DNA of 64,000 nucleotides from Rudanella sp031411995 (GTDB taxonomy: Bacteria > Bacteroidota > Bacteroidia > Cytophagales > Spirosomataceae): NCBI GenBank assembly GCA_031411995.1, contig JANOCD010000114.1:372001-436000 (forward strand), written 5' to 3'. Both the position numbers and the translations under genes were made by a program. Position 1 is the stretch's first letter, and each line of letters opens with the position of its first letter. Below are positions 8,834 to 17,348 of this stretch, piece by piece. The notes under the pieces are model-generated. The model saw nothing but the letters and a program-made list of their open reading frames with translations, searched no databases and was not told the origin of the DNA.

Positions 8834-10372
8834 TCACCGGGTCTGTTTAAGTCGCGTGATTGCTGTTGCGCGGGGCGCAGGCCGGATAAACACTCGCCGT
8901 TCGAGAGCCTCAAAGCGAGCATCAGACCGCATACGCTCCTGTTCTAACTGAGCAATGCGGGCTTTCAACTGCTCGTTTTCCAGGGCAAGAGCCTGCACCC
9001 CGCTCAGGGTGACAGCGGTGAAATCGTGGCTGTTGAGTAGCGTATCACAGCCAATTACGCCCAGTGCATCATGACCAAAACGGGCAAAGAAATCCTGGGC
9101 CATCGGGCCGTAATGCCGCTCGGTGCGTTGCCCTTTGTAGTTCCAGGTGCCCAGCCGGAGCGTGCGGAGTTTGGTGAGCAAATCGGTATGGTTCAGGGGC
9201 AGGAACCGCTCTTTTTTGGTCGAGTCCGAAATGGCCGACCAGGCATTGCCGCCAGCGGGCAACTGCACGCCAATGTTGCTGGCGGAGTTGGAAAAGAGCC
9301 GGTAACCCCCGGCGAAGCGGGTCGTGAATTGGTTGGCGGCTGTGCTGAGGGTTTTGGCGGCTGTGCTATAGTCGCCAATGGAAAAGGCACCCTGGAAACC
9401 GTTGTTTGACATGGAGCCACCAATGGCAAACGAGTGATTCCCGTTGGCAACGTTTCTGTCGCCAATCGCTACCGCCCCTGGCCCGTTCGCCGTGTTGGAT
9501 TGCCCTATCGTTATGCCTTCAGCTCCACTCGACAAATTCTCACTGCCTATAGCCACGCTCCCGTAACCACTGGCCGTATTGCTCTCTCCAATGGCAACAT
9601 CATTTCGATTCACGGCATTATTACCATATCCTAACGTGGTGGAAAAGCGACCACGGGCAGAATTTCCTGCCCCCATTGCTATAGCAACATAGCCGGGAGC
9701 CTCATTTTCGATACCCGTGATAGTGGCCCCTACTCCCGCCCTCTGAACCACCCCAACACCATGCAGTCCACTTACGAGTGAAGATTTTGTGAGATCATAA
9801 TGCAGGGTTCCTCCAAATGACCCAAAATCGAAATATACCTTGCGCCAGCGAAGCCGGAAACCAGTTCCAACCGTGCCATCGTTATCTGATTTGAACCGTA
9901 TGGTCATCGCATAACCCGGCACCAGCAAAACTGGCGGCAACACCGTACCCGAAAACGCAATCCGGCCGCCGTATAAGTCCTCGATAATCACGGAGTCGCC
10001 GTTTGCTTCCGTATTCAGCGTCTCAAAGGTGATTTCATACCCTATACCAAACGATTCAGTGTCATCATAAAAAGACTGGGCGCAGGTTGAGTTGGGAGCA
10101 TAATTTCCACTGCCACCGGGGTCAAGCAAGACTCCCGCTGTTTCCGTCAGCGATGAGGAGCCACCAGGGCAACTCGTGGTATAGGTACCGGAGATAGGGT
10201 CGGTAGTTATACGATATTTTTGTTGGACCAGGAAATTATTGCGGCTGTACATCTCCACGTCCTGTTTGGGTGAGACACCTGTTGGCGTGTTAAAGCCCAT
10301 TTGAGCACGAACAAAAAGGGGGGGAATCAGTAGCAGGCTGGTAATAAGCAAGTTTAAATGGTTCTTAGTCAT
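8834..10372 (-). CDS. Secreted CUB-like / YadA-head / S74 autochaperone protein (paralogue 2)
   Basis: This 512-residue paralogue has the same order of parts as the protein at 3418-4860. The signal peptide ends VRAQ. The PKQDVEMYSRNNFL block follows, then a CUB-like domain with Cys68, Cys97, LLDPGGSGNY, GDSVIIED and GFRLRW. About seven YadA-like head repeats (GSVAIGSENLSSG type) lie at about 212-335. The S74 domain has Ser382 and Lys387 in SDSTKKERF, and a coiled-coil tail ends the protein. The S74 half is almost identical to the other copies while the head repeats differ. Its start lies 16 bp downstream of the broken LytTR gene, matching the LytTR-plus-fibre arrangement at 3.4-6.1 kb. Confidence 0.87.
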   Translation of the reverse strand: MTKNHLNLLITSLLLIPPLFVRAQMGFNTPTGVSPKQDVEMYSRNNFLVQQKYRITTDPISGTYTTSCPGGSSSLTETAGVLLDPGGSGNYAPNSTCAQSFYDDTESFGIGYEITFETLNTEANGDSVIIEDLYGGRIAFSGTVLPPVLLVPGYAMTIRFKSDNDGTVGTGFRLRWRKVYFDFGSFGGTLHYDLTKSSLVSGLHGVGVVQRAGVGATITGIENEAPGYVAIAMGAGNSARGRFSTTLGYGNNAVNRNDVAIGESNTASGYGSVAIGSENLSSGAEGITIGQSNTANGPGAVAIGDRNVANGNHSFAIGGSMSNNGFQGAFSIGDYSTAAKTLSTAANQFTTRFAGGYRLFSNSASNIGVQLPAGGNAWSAISDSTKKERFLPLNHTDLLTKLRTLRLGTWNYKGQRTERHYGPMAQDFFARFGHDALGVIGCDTLLNSHDFTAVTLSGVQALALENEQLKARIAQLEQERMRSDARFEALERRVFIRPAPRATAITRLKQTR

Positions 10373-10388
10373 ATAGTTGAGATGTTGG

Positions 10389-10568
10389 TCAATTAGTTAA
10401 AACCCGGAGTTGTTTCCGCACCTCGGCCAGCCGACAGCGGGCCACCTCGAGTGCTTCGCCGTTGCTCAGAAGCAGTTTTATCCGATCGGGGCGGTCTTCC
10501 TGGCGACTAATGGCCCGGATGTGGACGGGGTTCACTGTTGGGTCGCCCCGAATATTGCTGAAAGAAGG
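10389..10568 (-). pseudogene. LytTR regulator remnant (C-terminal half only)
   Basis: On the minus strand this stretch reads IRGDPTVNPVHIRAISR, then KLLLSNGEALEVARCRLAEV and a TGA at 10389-10391. It matches the second half of the intact LytTR protein encoded at 5765-6115 (VRRDAMVNPAHIRAVFR and KLLLSNGEVLPIARRRLAEV). An in-frame TGA at 10569-10571 bounds it upstream and the first half of the domain is absent. The break falls about 8 bp after the stop of the beta-lactamase-fold gene, as if the 5' half was removed when that gene arrived or by a deletion. It cannot make a working DNA-binding domain. Confidence 0.8.
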
Positions 10569-10575
10569 TCATCTG

Positions 10576-12732
10576 TCAGAAACCGTAGTCAGGAAACAAG
10601 TCGCTTTCCTGACCCGGCCAGGGGTTCGGCAACTTATCGAGCGCATTGCTTACTGCTGCATCAACTGCCCAGATTGCTTCGTTTTGTTCGGGAATGAGCG
10701 CGACAACGGCATCGGTTTTTTTGCCTTCTTCTGTCTCGAAAACCCGCGCCGAATCGCCATTGATCGCCCAGCAGTAGGTTAGTCCATCGGTTCGTCGTCG
10801 GAGGTAGGCACAGGTCGAGCCGGGCAGATAGCCGTTGTGATTCAGGGCAAACGCGGAACCAACGCCCCGGTTTACACTAAAGGCCAGCCCACGAAAGGCT
10901 GCACCAGCGGAGGCCGTAGCCCCGTTGGCAATCAGTTCAAAATGCGCTTGATTGAGTACGCGCATCCCCTGCCGCGAGCCATCGACGGAGACCATCAGGC
11001 GCACCAGATCAATGGGTGAAGCGGCCCACACCGAGGCCCCCTGCCGTTCGGGGGGGCTTTGGATCCAGGTGGCCACATCGCCCGCAAACTGTCGCTCATC
11101 AGGTTTTGCCCAGTTCTGAATTCGGTTAAACGACCCCATCTGACTGTAATAGTTGGCTTCGGTCAGGTTTTGTGCATTGGGGAGCGAACCACTCATACCC
11201 ATCCGTTTGATACCCAGCGGATCGAGCAATTTCTGACGAACATACGATTCATAGGGCAAGCCCGACAGGAGCTTAACAATTAGATAGACAAGGTGATAGT
11301 GGCCGTTTTTGTAGGCATCCACCGTACCGGGCGTGCTAACCACCGGCGTGGCGTGGTCAAGGGCGTGTTTCGGGCTGGTTAGCCAGGCTAAATCGTTGTG
11401 AAATCCCGTCCGATGTTCCAGCAGATGCCGAAGGGTAATGGCGTTCAGTTTTTTCTGGTCGTCCGTACCCGTCGATGCAGCAAACAGTTGCCCGAAAATC
11501 TTTGTATCTAAGCTTAAGGTCGTTTTGTTGTCGGGGAGCTTGGTTCCATCCTGAATGAGTCGCAGCACGGCCAGGGCCGAAATGCCTTTTGATATACTGG
11601 CCAGACGGAACACCGTGTCGGGCGTTGCCGGTTTTCCCGCACCAAAATTGGCGTTACCATATCCTTTTGCATGGATCAGTTTCCCATTTGCGGCAATAGC
11701 CAGCACGGCCCCCGGAATGCCATAGGTTTTCAGCGTTTGCATAACAGCCTGATCCATAGGATCATAAGCAGCCGATGTGCTTTTTCCCTGGATACTTAAG
11801 GGGCCGTTATCAATCAGGCAGGTGGTGTAGCGGCCCGTATCCGCGTTCTGCACGAGGTATATAGGACGGGCCTGCAAGCGTCGGGTGGCATGGCCAATAT
11901 GATCAGGGTCATCTACCTGCGAAAACGTCAGGCTATCTAAAAACCAGTTATTCTGGTCAGCTGGCCGGGTTTCGAGAACGTAGTCGAAAACCTCTTTTTT
12001 GATAGACGCAGTAACTGGCACAAGTGCCACCAGCCGGACGGGTTGCTTTTCCTGTAGGTTCTTCCTGGTAATCAGAATGCTCAAATCCGTCAGGTTGCTA
12101 CGGCCAACCCATTGGGTAACGATTTCGCCGGGAGCATTTTTGGTAATTACCGCCGAGTAGGTGGTCAGGTGCAGATTAACGGGCAGGGGCTTCTGTTGGT
12201 TGGTCGAAGTAACAGCCGTTGCCACATCCACAATCCGCCCGCCGAACGCCTGCGCTTCGGTGAGCAGGTCGGCCAGTTTTTTCTGGCCTGTAAGGACTTT
12301 ATACTCCCAATGTTGAGCGAGTTGATTACCGACAAAAACTATACCATAACGAACCGAGGTATTCCCCGTTACAACCGGGCAAATGCTGATAATGCGACGT
12401 TTCGGATTGTTGACCCGCTCCTGCACCTCTGCTTCGGTCAGGCCGAGTTCCCAACCGGCACCAGTTCGTTCGTAAGATCCCTGATTTCGTACAAACAGGG
12501 CTGAAAAGAGACCGGGCTGACGAGGATTCGCTTTCAACTGAAAGAGTCGATATCCTAGCGCAATGCGGGCGTTAATACCGGCTTCGGTGGCTTCGTGCAT
12601 CCACCAGTGGTCGGCAGGGGTCACGCGGTCCAGCTCAGGATGAGCCTGTAGGTTTACCAGAACCGGCTTATTGGGTATTTTGAAATCAATGGGATTTGCG
12701 GGCTGCGTTTTGGGATTTGGGGAAGGAAACAT
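10576..12732 (-). CDS. Beta-lactamase-fold serine hydrolase with N-terminal repeat-like domain
   Basis: The C-terminal half of this 718-residue protein (about 325-700) is a class C beta-lactamase/esterase-type domain. It has SxxK (Ser379, Lys382), YxN (Tyr474, Asn476) and HxG (His632, Gly634). The first 310 residues contain GYRLFQLKANP, RYGIVFVGNQLAQHWEY and similar stretches. They resemble the repeats fused to such enzymes in polyglycine-hydrolase-like proteins (the bacterial tandem repeat type); this is an inference. No signal peptide or membrane segment is visible, which is odd for this family, and an in-frame stop lies shortly upstream of the ATG. It may be a peptidase or esterase; the substrate is unknown. 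Confidence 0.82.
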   Translation of the reverse strand: MFPSPNPKTQPANPIDFKIPNKPVLVNLQAHPELDRVTPADHWWMHEATEAGINARIALGYRLFQLKANPRQPGLFSALFVRNQGSYERTGAGWELGLTEAEVQERVNNPKRRIISICPVVTGNTSVRYGIVFVGNQLAQHWEYKVLTGQKKLADLLTEAQAFGGRIVDVATAVTSTNQQKPLPVNLHLTTYSAVITKNAPGEIVTQWVGRSNLTDLSILITRKNLQEKQPVRLVALVPVTASIKKEVFDYVLETRPADQNNWFLDSLTFSQVDDPDHIGHATRRLQARPIYLVQNADTGRYTTCLIDNGPLSIQGKSTSAAYDPMDQAVMQTLKTYGIPGAVLAIAANGKLIHAKGYGNANFGAGKPATPDTVFRLASISKGISALAVLRLIQDGTKLPDNKTTLSLDTKIFGQLFAASTGTDDQKKLNAITLRHLLEHRTGFHNDLAWLTSPKHALDHATPVVSTPGTVDAYKNGHYHLVYLIVKLLSGLPYESYVRQKLLDPLGIKRMGMSGSLPNAQNLTEANYYSQMGSFNRIQNWAKPDERQFAGDVATWIQSPPERQGASVWAASPIDLVRLMVSVDGSRQGMRVLNQAHFELIANGATASAGAAFRGLAFSVNRGVGSAFALNHNGYLPGSTCAYLRRRTDGLTYCWAINGDSARVFETEEGKKTDAVVALIPEQNEAIWAVDAAVSNALDKLPNPWPGQESDLFPDYGF

Positions 12733-13034
12733 AAACCAACTGTTTAGAGGTAGAGAAGAGTTTTAAAACGTGATAACAGGCGACCCGCTTTTTCGCTGGG
12801 TAAAAAAAGAACGAAAAGTAAGTGCTTAATCATGGTTGTCCTGTTTGCTTTTACTTGTTGTGAAAAATCAAAATCGGGCCAGTTTGCCGCCCGGTCGGCA
12901 AGCCTTTAGTCGGGCTAAGGTAGGGCCTCGGTAACAGCCTATCAATCGGATAAATGTATGATATAGGTGTAAATGGTGAAGGGCGACTCTCCAAAAGTCG
13001 CCCTTCACCATTTACACCCTTTACCCCGCGCCCT
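12733..13034. other. Intergenic region between hydrolase and response regulator genes
   Basis: These 302 bases hold no ORF that I can support. The right end carries a long perfect hairpin (12966-13018), listed separately. The left part is AT-rich just upstream of the hydrolase ATG and probably holds its promoter, but I see no convincing TAnnTTTG box. Confidence 0.6.
12966..13018 (-). terminator. Perfect 23-bp hairpin after the response regulator gene
   Basis: Arms at 12966-12988 and 12996-13018 are perfectly complementary over 23 bp with a 7-base loop. The hairpin lies 16 bp beyond the stop codon of the response regulator gene at 13035. There is no U-tract on the minus strand after it (TATATCAT follows), so it may act as a weak or factor-assisted terminator, or as a 3'-end stabiliser of the two-component transcript. 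Confidence 0.6.
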
Positions 13035-13685
13035 TTACTTAAAGAGTCCCGTTTTCAACGCTTTCGACACGGCCTCCGATTTGGAGTTGACATGGAGTTT
13101 TTCGTAGATATTGACGATGTGGGTACGGACTGTCCCCATCGAGATGGCGCAGTGGTGAGCAATCAGTTTGTAGCTGTCGCCCTCCACCAGTCGGTGCAAC
13201 ACCTCATGTTCTTTGGTGGTGAGGGCAAAGGAATCCGGGCGGGGGGAGTTATTTTGTTGACGGAAGGCTTGTAGCACATTCAGGGCAATGGATGGGGTCA
13301 TGGCGGCCCCGCCCGAAGCCACCTCCCGAATGGCCTCCATAATGCGGTCGGCGGGGGTTTTCTTGAGCAAATAGCCTACTGCCCCAGCCTGAATTGCCGA
13401 AAATATGCGCTCGGTATCCTCAAACACCGTCAGCATCAGAATCTTCGGGAACACACCTGCGACAACTTCCTGCTGGTGAATAAGTTGCACGGCTTCGATC
13501 CCCGTCCGACCAGGCATGTCGATGTCCATCAAAACCACATCGGGCTGGTCGTGCCGGATGGCTTCCACCACGGTCAGGGCGTTAGGATAGTGCCCCATCA
13601 CGATCAGGTCGTCGGTGGCATCGAAAACAAGGGCGAGGGTTTCGCGCAGGGAATCATTATCGTCGAAAATACAGATGCGGATCAT
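13035..13685 (-). CDS. NarL/FixJ-family response regulator
   Basis: The 216-residue protein has an N-terminal receiver domain with the acidic pair Asp8/Asp9, phospho-acceptor Asp54 (VLMDIDMPG) and Lys in GYLLKKT. A LuxR-type helix-turn-helix occupies about residues 145-210 (LTTKEHEVLHRLVEG and GTVRTHIVNIYEKLHV). It is the output partner of the histidine kinase encoded 43 bp upstream on the same strand. Phosphorylation at Asp54 should drive dimerisation and DNA binding. The targets are not evident, though the S74 fibre gene directly upstream of the kinase gene is a candidate. A long hairpin follows the stop codon. Confidence 0.95.
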   Translation of the reverse strand: MIRICIFDDNDSLRETLALVFDATDDLIVMGHYPNALTVVEAIRHDQPDVVLMDIDMPGRTGIEAVQLIHQQEVVAGVFPKILMLTVFEDTERIFSAIQAGAVGYLLKKTPADRIMEAIREVASGGAAMTPSIALNVLQAFRQQNNSPRPDSFALTTKEHEVLHRLVEGDSYKLIAHHCAISMGTVRTHIVNIYEKLHVNSKSEAVSKALKTGLFK

Positions 13686-13728
13686 GGCATAAAAGTAGGG
13701 TTACGGACAATGCTGCACCATCGGATAA

Positions 13729-15714
13729 TCATCCGATAGACCCCGACAGCAGCAGTTCGAGCCGGGTGCCTTCACCCGGTGCCGACTGCACCGACAGGGT
13801 GCCGCCCACTGCTTCGGCCCGTTGTTGCATATTCTGTTGCCCGTTGCGGCTGGATTCCGAATCCGACGTGAAACCCTGTCCGTTGTCGGCAATCACTACC
13901 CGAAGCTGTCGGTGCTGCCGCTCAAACCGCAACGTAGCTTCGGTTGCCTGCGCGTACTTGACAAGGTTATTAATGGCTTCTTTGCCAATGAGATAGACAT
14001 TCCGTCGGGTCTCCATCGACACCGGGAACCCATCGAGCGAGGGGTCAATATGAAATCGAAACCGGATGTCTTTGGATTCCATCAGGGGTTGGGCATATTC
14101 CTGTAGCCGCAGGGCGATGCGTTGGAGCGAGTCGTTGCCGGGGTTGATCGTCCAGATGATCTCGTCGATGTTTTCAAGAATCTGACGGGCATCGGTATAA
14201 ATTTTCTGCACCAACCGTTGAGTCGTTTCGGACGTATCCCCGCCGGACGTATCCCCGCCGGACGTATCCACGCCGGACCGTTTTTCGGCAATTAGTTTAT
14301 TCGCATGCCCGCTCAGGAGGGAGATGCTGCTGAGGGTGCTGCCCACCTCGTCGTGCAAATCCTGTGCAATGCGTTTTCGGAGTGCCTGAGCCTCTTCGAG
14401 TCGCCTGAGTTTGGCCCGGTTGAGCAGCCACGCCCCCACCGCCCCCACCAGCAACAGCCCCATCAGCCCACCCACCAACAGCGCATTGTTGAGCAACCGA
14501 ATCCGGGCGGCTTCTTTCTCGCGCACCAAAGCCTCTTGCTGAAGGAGTTTGATCTGGGTCTCTTTTTTCTCGGTTTTATACCGAACCAGTAACCGTTGCA
14601 CTTCCGTGTTGGTGTTGGCCGTGAGGGCCGAGTCAATGAGTCGGTTTTTCTGGCTTTGAAACTGAAATGCTAATTTATACTCTTGCTGCCCGGCATAGAT
14701 GTCGGCCAGGGCCTGACTGTATTTACGGGCATCTTCTTTATTATTTTCTTTCTCCGCCAGGGTGAGTGCCTGTTTGAGGTATGTTTCGGCCTGTTTGTCG
14801 TCTTTTTGTGTTTTGTATAACAAACCCAATGTTCCCAATGCCGTGGCGCGGCCCAGGGCGTTCTGCTGTTTGTCGGCAATAGCCAGAGCGCGTCGGGCCA
14901 GCGCAAACCCCTCAGCCGGGCGGTTCAACGCACGGTTGGCGTTGGCCAACCCATTGAGCGCGTCGAATTGAAGCAGTTCAAATTTTATGTCCTGCCCGAT
15001 TTTCAGTGACTCCCGATAATGAGACAGTGCCTGTTTGGGTTGTTTCAGGTTTAGGTAAAAGTCACCCAACTGATACTCGAAAATGCCAATGCCCCTGGGG
15101 TCGCCGTTTTCGCGGAAAATCTCCCCTGCTTTCTGGTAATAGGAAATAGCTTCGGTTGCCCGGTTCAGTTTCACGAGGGCACTGCCAATGAGCCGGTGCG
15201 GAATAGCCTGCCGGGGTCGCACGTCATACTGTTCCTGGTATCGAATGGCCCGGAGCGCGGCCTGAATCACTTGCTCATTCTGCCCCAGTTTGTCGTAACC
15301 CGTCACCACATTGCCCATGGCTCCGTAGATCACCTTGCGGGGCAGGTTGCGTGCTTCGGCCACCGACAGGGCTTTCTGAAATAGTGGGAGTGCTGCGGCA
15401 TAGTCGGCCTTGAAAAGTGATACGGAAGCCCGATTCCGATAGGCTTCGTATAAACCACTGGCGTTGTTGAGTTTTTGGGCCAAAAACTCCTGTTGCCGGG
15501 CCACCGAGTCAGCGCGGTAATAATCTGCCGTTCGGTACGTAAGCTGGATGGTTGCATCGTTCTGCGCCCGCAAATAGAGCGAATCGCGTGGGGCAGTTTG
15601 CAGGAAGCGGAGCAACGAATCAAGCGAACGGGGAGCTTGCCCCGATGCCTGACCAACCACAGTGATCATCAGTATAAACCAGCCAAAATGGAGTAGAAGG
15701 AGTCGTATTGTCAT
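13729..15714 (-). CDS. TPR sensor histidine kinase (HisKA_3 type)
   Basis: The 661-residue kinase has a signal peptide or first membrane segment (residues 5-25) and about seven TPR-like helical repeats (80-360), probably periplasmic. One transmembrane helix lies near 409-431. The HisKA_3 dimerisation domain has phospho-His454 in QDLHDEVGST. The HATPase domain has an N-box Asn582/Asn583 and DNGQGF at 610-615. It pairs with the NarL-type regulator downstream. A DTSGG-type triplet repeat at residues 482-496, encoded by a 15-bp tandem repeat, lies in the loop between the dimerisation and ATPase parts. The start is 13 bp after the S74 fibre gene stop, so read-through from that gene is likely. Confidence 0.95.
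   Translation of the reverse strand: MTIRLLLLHFGWFILMITVVGQASGQAPRSLDSLLRFLQTAPRDSLYLRAQNDATIQLTYRTADYYRADSVARQQEFLAQKLNNASGLYEAYRNRASVSLFKADYAAALPLFQKALSVAEARNLPRKVIYGAMGNVVTGYDKLGQNEQVIQAALRAIRYQEQYDVRPRQAIPHRLIGSALVKLNRATEAISYYQKAGEIFRENGDPRGIGIFEYQLGDFYLNLKQPKQALSHYRESLKIGQDIKFELLQFDALNGLANANRALNRPAEGFALARRALAIADKQQNALGRATALGTLGLLYKTQKDDKQAETYLKQALTLAEKENNKEDARKYSQALADIYAGQQEYKLAFQFQSQKNRLIDSALTANTNTEVQRLLVRYKTEKKETQIKLLQQEALVREKEAARIRLLNNALLVGGLMGLLLVGAVGAWLLNRAKLRRLEEAQALRKRIAQDLHDEVGSTLSSISLLSGHANKLIAEKRSGVDTSGGDTSGGDTSETTQRLVQKIYTDARQILENIDEIIWTINPGNDSLQRIALRLQEYAQPLMESKDIRFRFHIDPSLDGFPVSMETRRNVYLIGKEAINNLVKYAQATEATLRFERQHRQLRVVIADNGQGFTSDSESSRNGQQNMQQRAEAVGGTLSVQSAPGEGTRLELLLSGSIG
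14230..14274. repeat. Three tandem 15-bp repeats inside the histidine kinase gene
   Basis: The unit GGACGTATCCCCGCC is present three times (14230-14244, 14245-14259, 14260-14274), the last with one C-to-A change. It encodes DTSGG-type repeats in the kinase. Since 15 is a multiple of three, gain or loss of units would keep the frame and only change the length of a linker. Confidence 0.9.
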
Positions 15715-15727
15715 AGGGTGTATGTAC

Positions 15728-17341
15728 TTAGAAAGATCGGACGCGCTTCCGTTGAGTTATCACACTTGTGCGGGGAACGGGCCGAACCAACACCGCCCGC
15801 TCAAGGGCTTCCAGCCGGGCGGTTGTTTGGGTGCGCTCGCGTTCGGCCACCTGCGCCTGTTGTTCCAGATAGGCAATTCGGGTTTTTAGTTGCTCGTTTT
15901 CGATAGCCAGGGCCTGCACCCCGCTCAGGGTTACGGCGGTGAAATCGTGGCTATTGAGCAAGGTGTCACAGCCAATTACGCCCAAGGCATCATGGCCGAA
16001 GCGGGCAAAAAAGTCCTGGGCCATCGGGCCATAGTGCCGCTGATCTCGTTGGCCTTTGTAGTTCCAGGTGCCCAGCCGCAGGGTGCGGAGTTTGGCTAGC
16101 AAATCGGCATGGTTCAGGGATAGAAACCGCTCTTTTTTAGTGGAATCGGAGATAGCCGACCAGGCATTGCCACCAGCTGTTACCTGAACCCCAATGGTGG
16201 TGTTGGCATTGGTAAATAAGCGGTAGCCATTGGCGAAACGGGCCGTAAACTGATTGATCGCTGTGGCGGAGGTAGAAGCCACCGGGCTGTTATCCCCAAT
16301 GATAAAGGCCCCTGATTGGGTATTCGTCGAAACGAGATTTCCTAATGCGGTCGAATTAGCACCACTAGCAACGTTCCTGAAGCCGAGGGCTGTTGCACTC
16401 TGCCCGCTCACCGTGTTTCGGAATCCTAATGCAATGGCGTACCGTCCGGGTACTATATTGTAGTATCCCAGTGCCGACGAGTAATCGCCATCGACCTGAT
16501 TTCCTGAGCCAACAGCGGCCGTTTCCACACCCCAAGCGTTGTTTTGTCTACCCAATGCGATGGCATCGAAACTGCTGGCCGAGTTATCATACCCGATTGC
16601 CGTAGCGTTCTCATACGAAGCCACATTACTGCGACCAATGGCAGTGGCATAGTCTCCGATAGCCGAATTACGGTGTCCTAAAATAGTAGCTCCTTTGCCA
16701 GCCTGAAGTAACGTAGCGGCCCCATGTAACCCACCCACCAAAGCGAATTTATTGATATCGAACTGCAAGGAACTACCAAACAGAGTGATGCCTCCATCGC
16801 CAATCAACTTCCGCCAGCGCAGTTGAAAGCCGGTTCCGGTAATGGCATCGTTGTCAGACTTGAAGGTAACCCGAAAAATGTAACTTGGTAGCAGCAGCGT
16901 TGGTGGTAGCGTGCTGCCCGAAAAGGCAATTCGTCCACCATATGCATCCTCAATGATTAAGGAATCACCGTTGGCCTCCGTGCCAAATGAGTCGAATGTC
17001 AGTTCATAACCAACACTGCCCGAGGTGGTCACATCCTGAATAAGCTGTGTACACGTCAGGCTCGCCGGGTAGTTACTGCTGCCACCGGGGTCGAGCAAAA
17101 TACCGGTCGGTGTCGTTAGCGATGGTGCGCTAACGGCGCAATTGATAACGCTGGTGGGATACGCCGTATCAGTGGTCGGGCTGTATTTGGAGTGAACCAG
17201 AAATCGGTTTCGGCTATACATTTCTACATCCTGTTTGGGTGTAACTCCAGTACCGGAGTTAAATCCGATTTGAGCATGAACCAACAGGGGAAGGGCCAAC
17301 AATAGCCCGGCAATTAGCAAGCGAAGTAGATGTGTTGTCAT
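15728..17341 (-). CDS. Secreted CUB-like / YadA-head / S74 autochaperone protein (paralogue 3)
   Basis: I chose the ATG at 17339-17341 because the resulting start aligns with the other two copies; an ATG at 17360-17362 would overlap the upstream remnant. The 537-residue product has a signal peptide ending VHAQ and the PKQDVEMYSRNRFL block. A CUB-like domain with Cys68, Cys97, LLDPGGSSNY, GDSLIIED and GFQLRW follows. About eight head repeats (YATAIGRSNVASY type, 213-350) come next, then an S74 domain with Ser398 and Lys403 in SDSTKKERF and a coiled coil. It has the longest head of the three and lies just upstream of the kinase/regulator pair. Confidence 0.87.
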   Translation of the reverse strand: MTTHLLRLLIAGLLLALPLLVHAQIGFNSGTGVTPKQDVEMYSRNRFLVHSKYSPTTDTAYPTSVINCAVSAPSLTTPTGILLDPGGSSNYPASLTCTQLIQDVTTSGSVGYELTFDSFGTEANGDSLIIEDAYGGRIAFSGSTLPPTLLLPSYIFRVTFKSDNDAITGTGFQLRWRKLIGDGGITLFGSSLQFDINKFALVGGLHGAATLLQAGKGATILGHRNSAIGDYATAIGRSNVASYENATAIGYDNSASSFDAIALGRQNNAWGVETAAVGSGNQVDGDYSSALGYYNIVPGRYAIALGFRNTVSGQSATALGFRNVASGANSTALGNLVSTNTQSGAFIIGDNSPVASTSATAINQFTARFANGYRLFTNANTTIGVQVTAGGNAWSAISDSTKKERFLSLNHADLLAKLRTLRLGTWNYKGQRDQRHYGPMAQDFFARFGHDALGVIGCDTLLNSHDFTAVTLSGVQALAIENEQLKTRIAYLEQQAQVAERERTQTTARLEALERAVLVRPVPRTSVITQRKRVRSF

Positions 17342-17348
17342 GGCTTTG

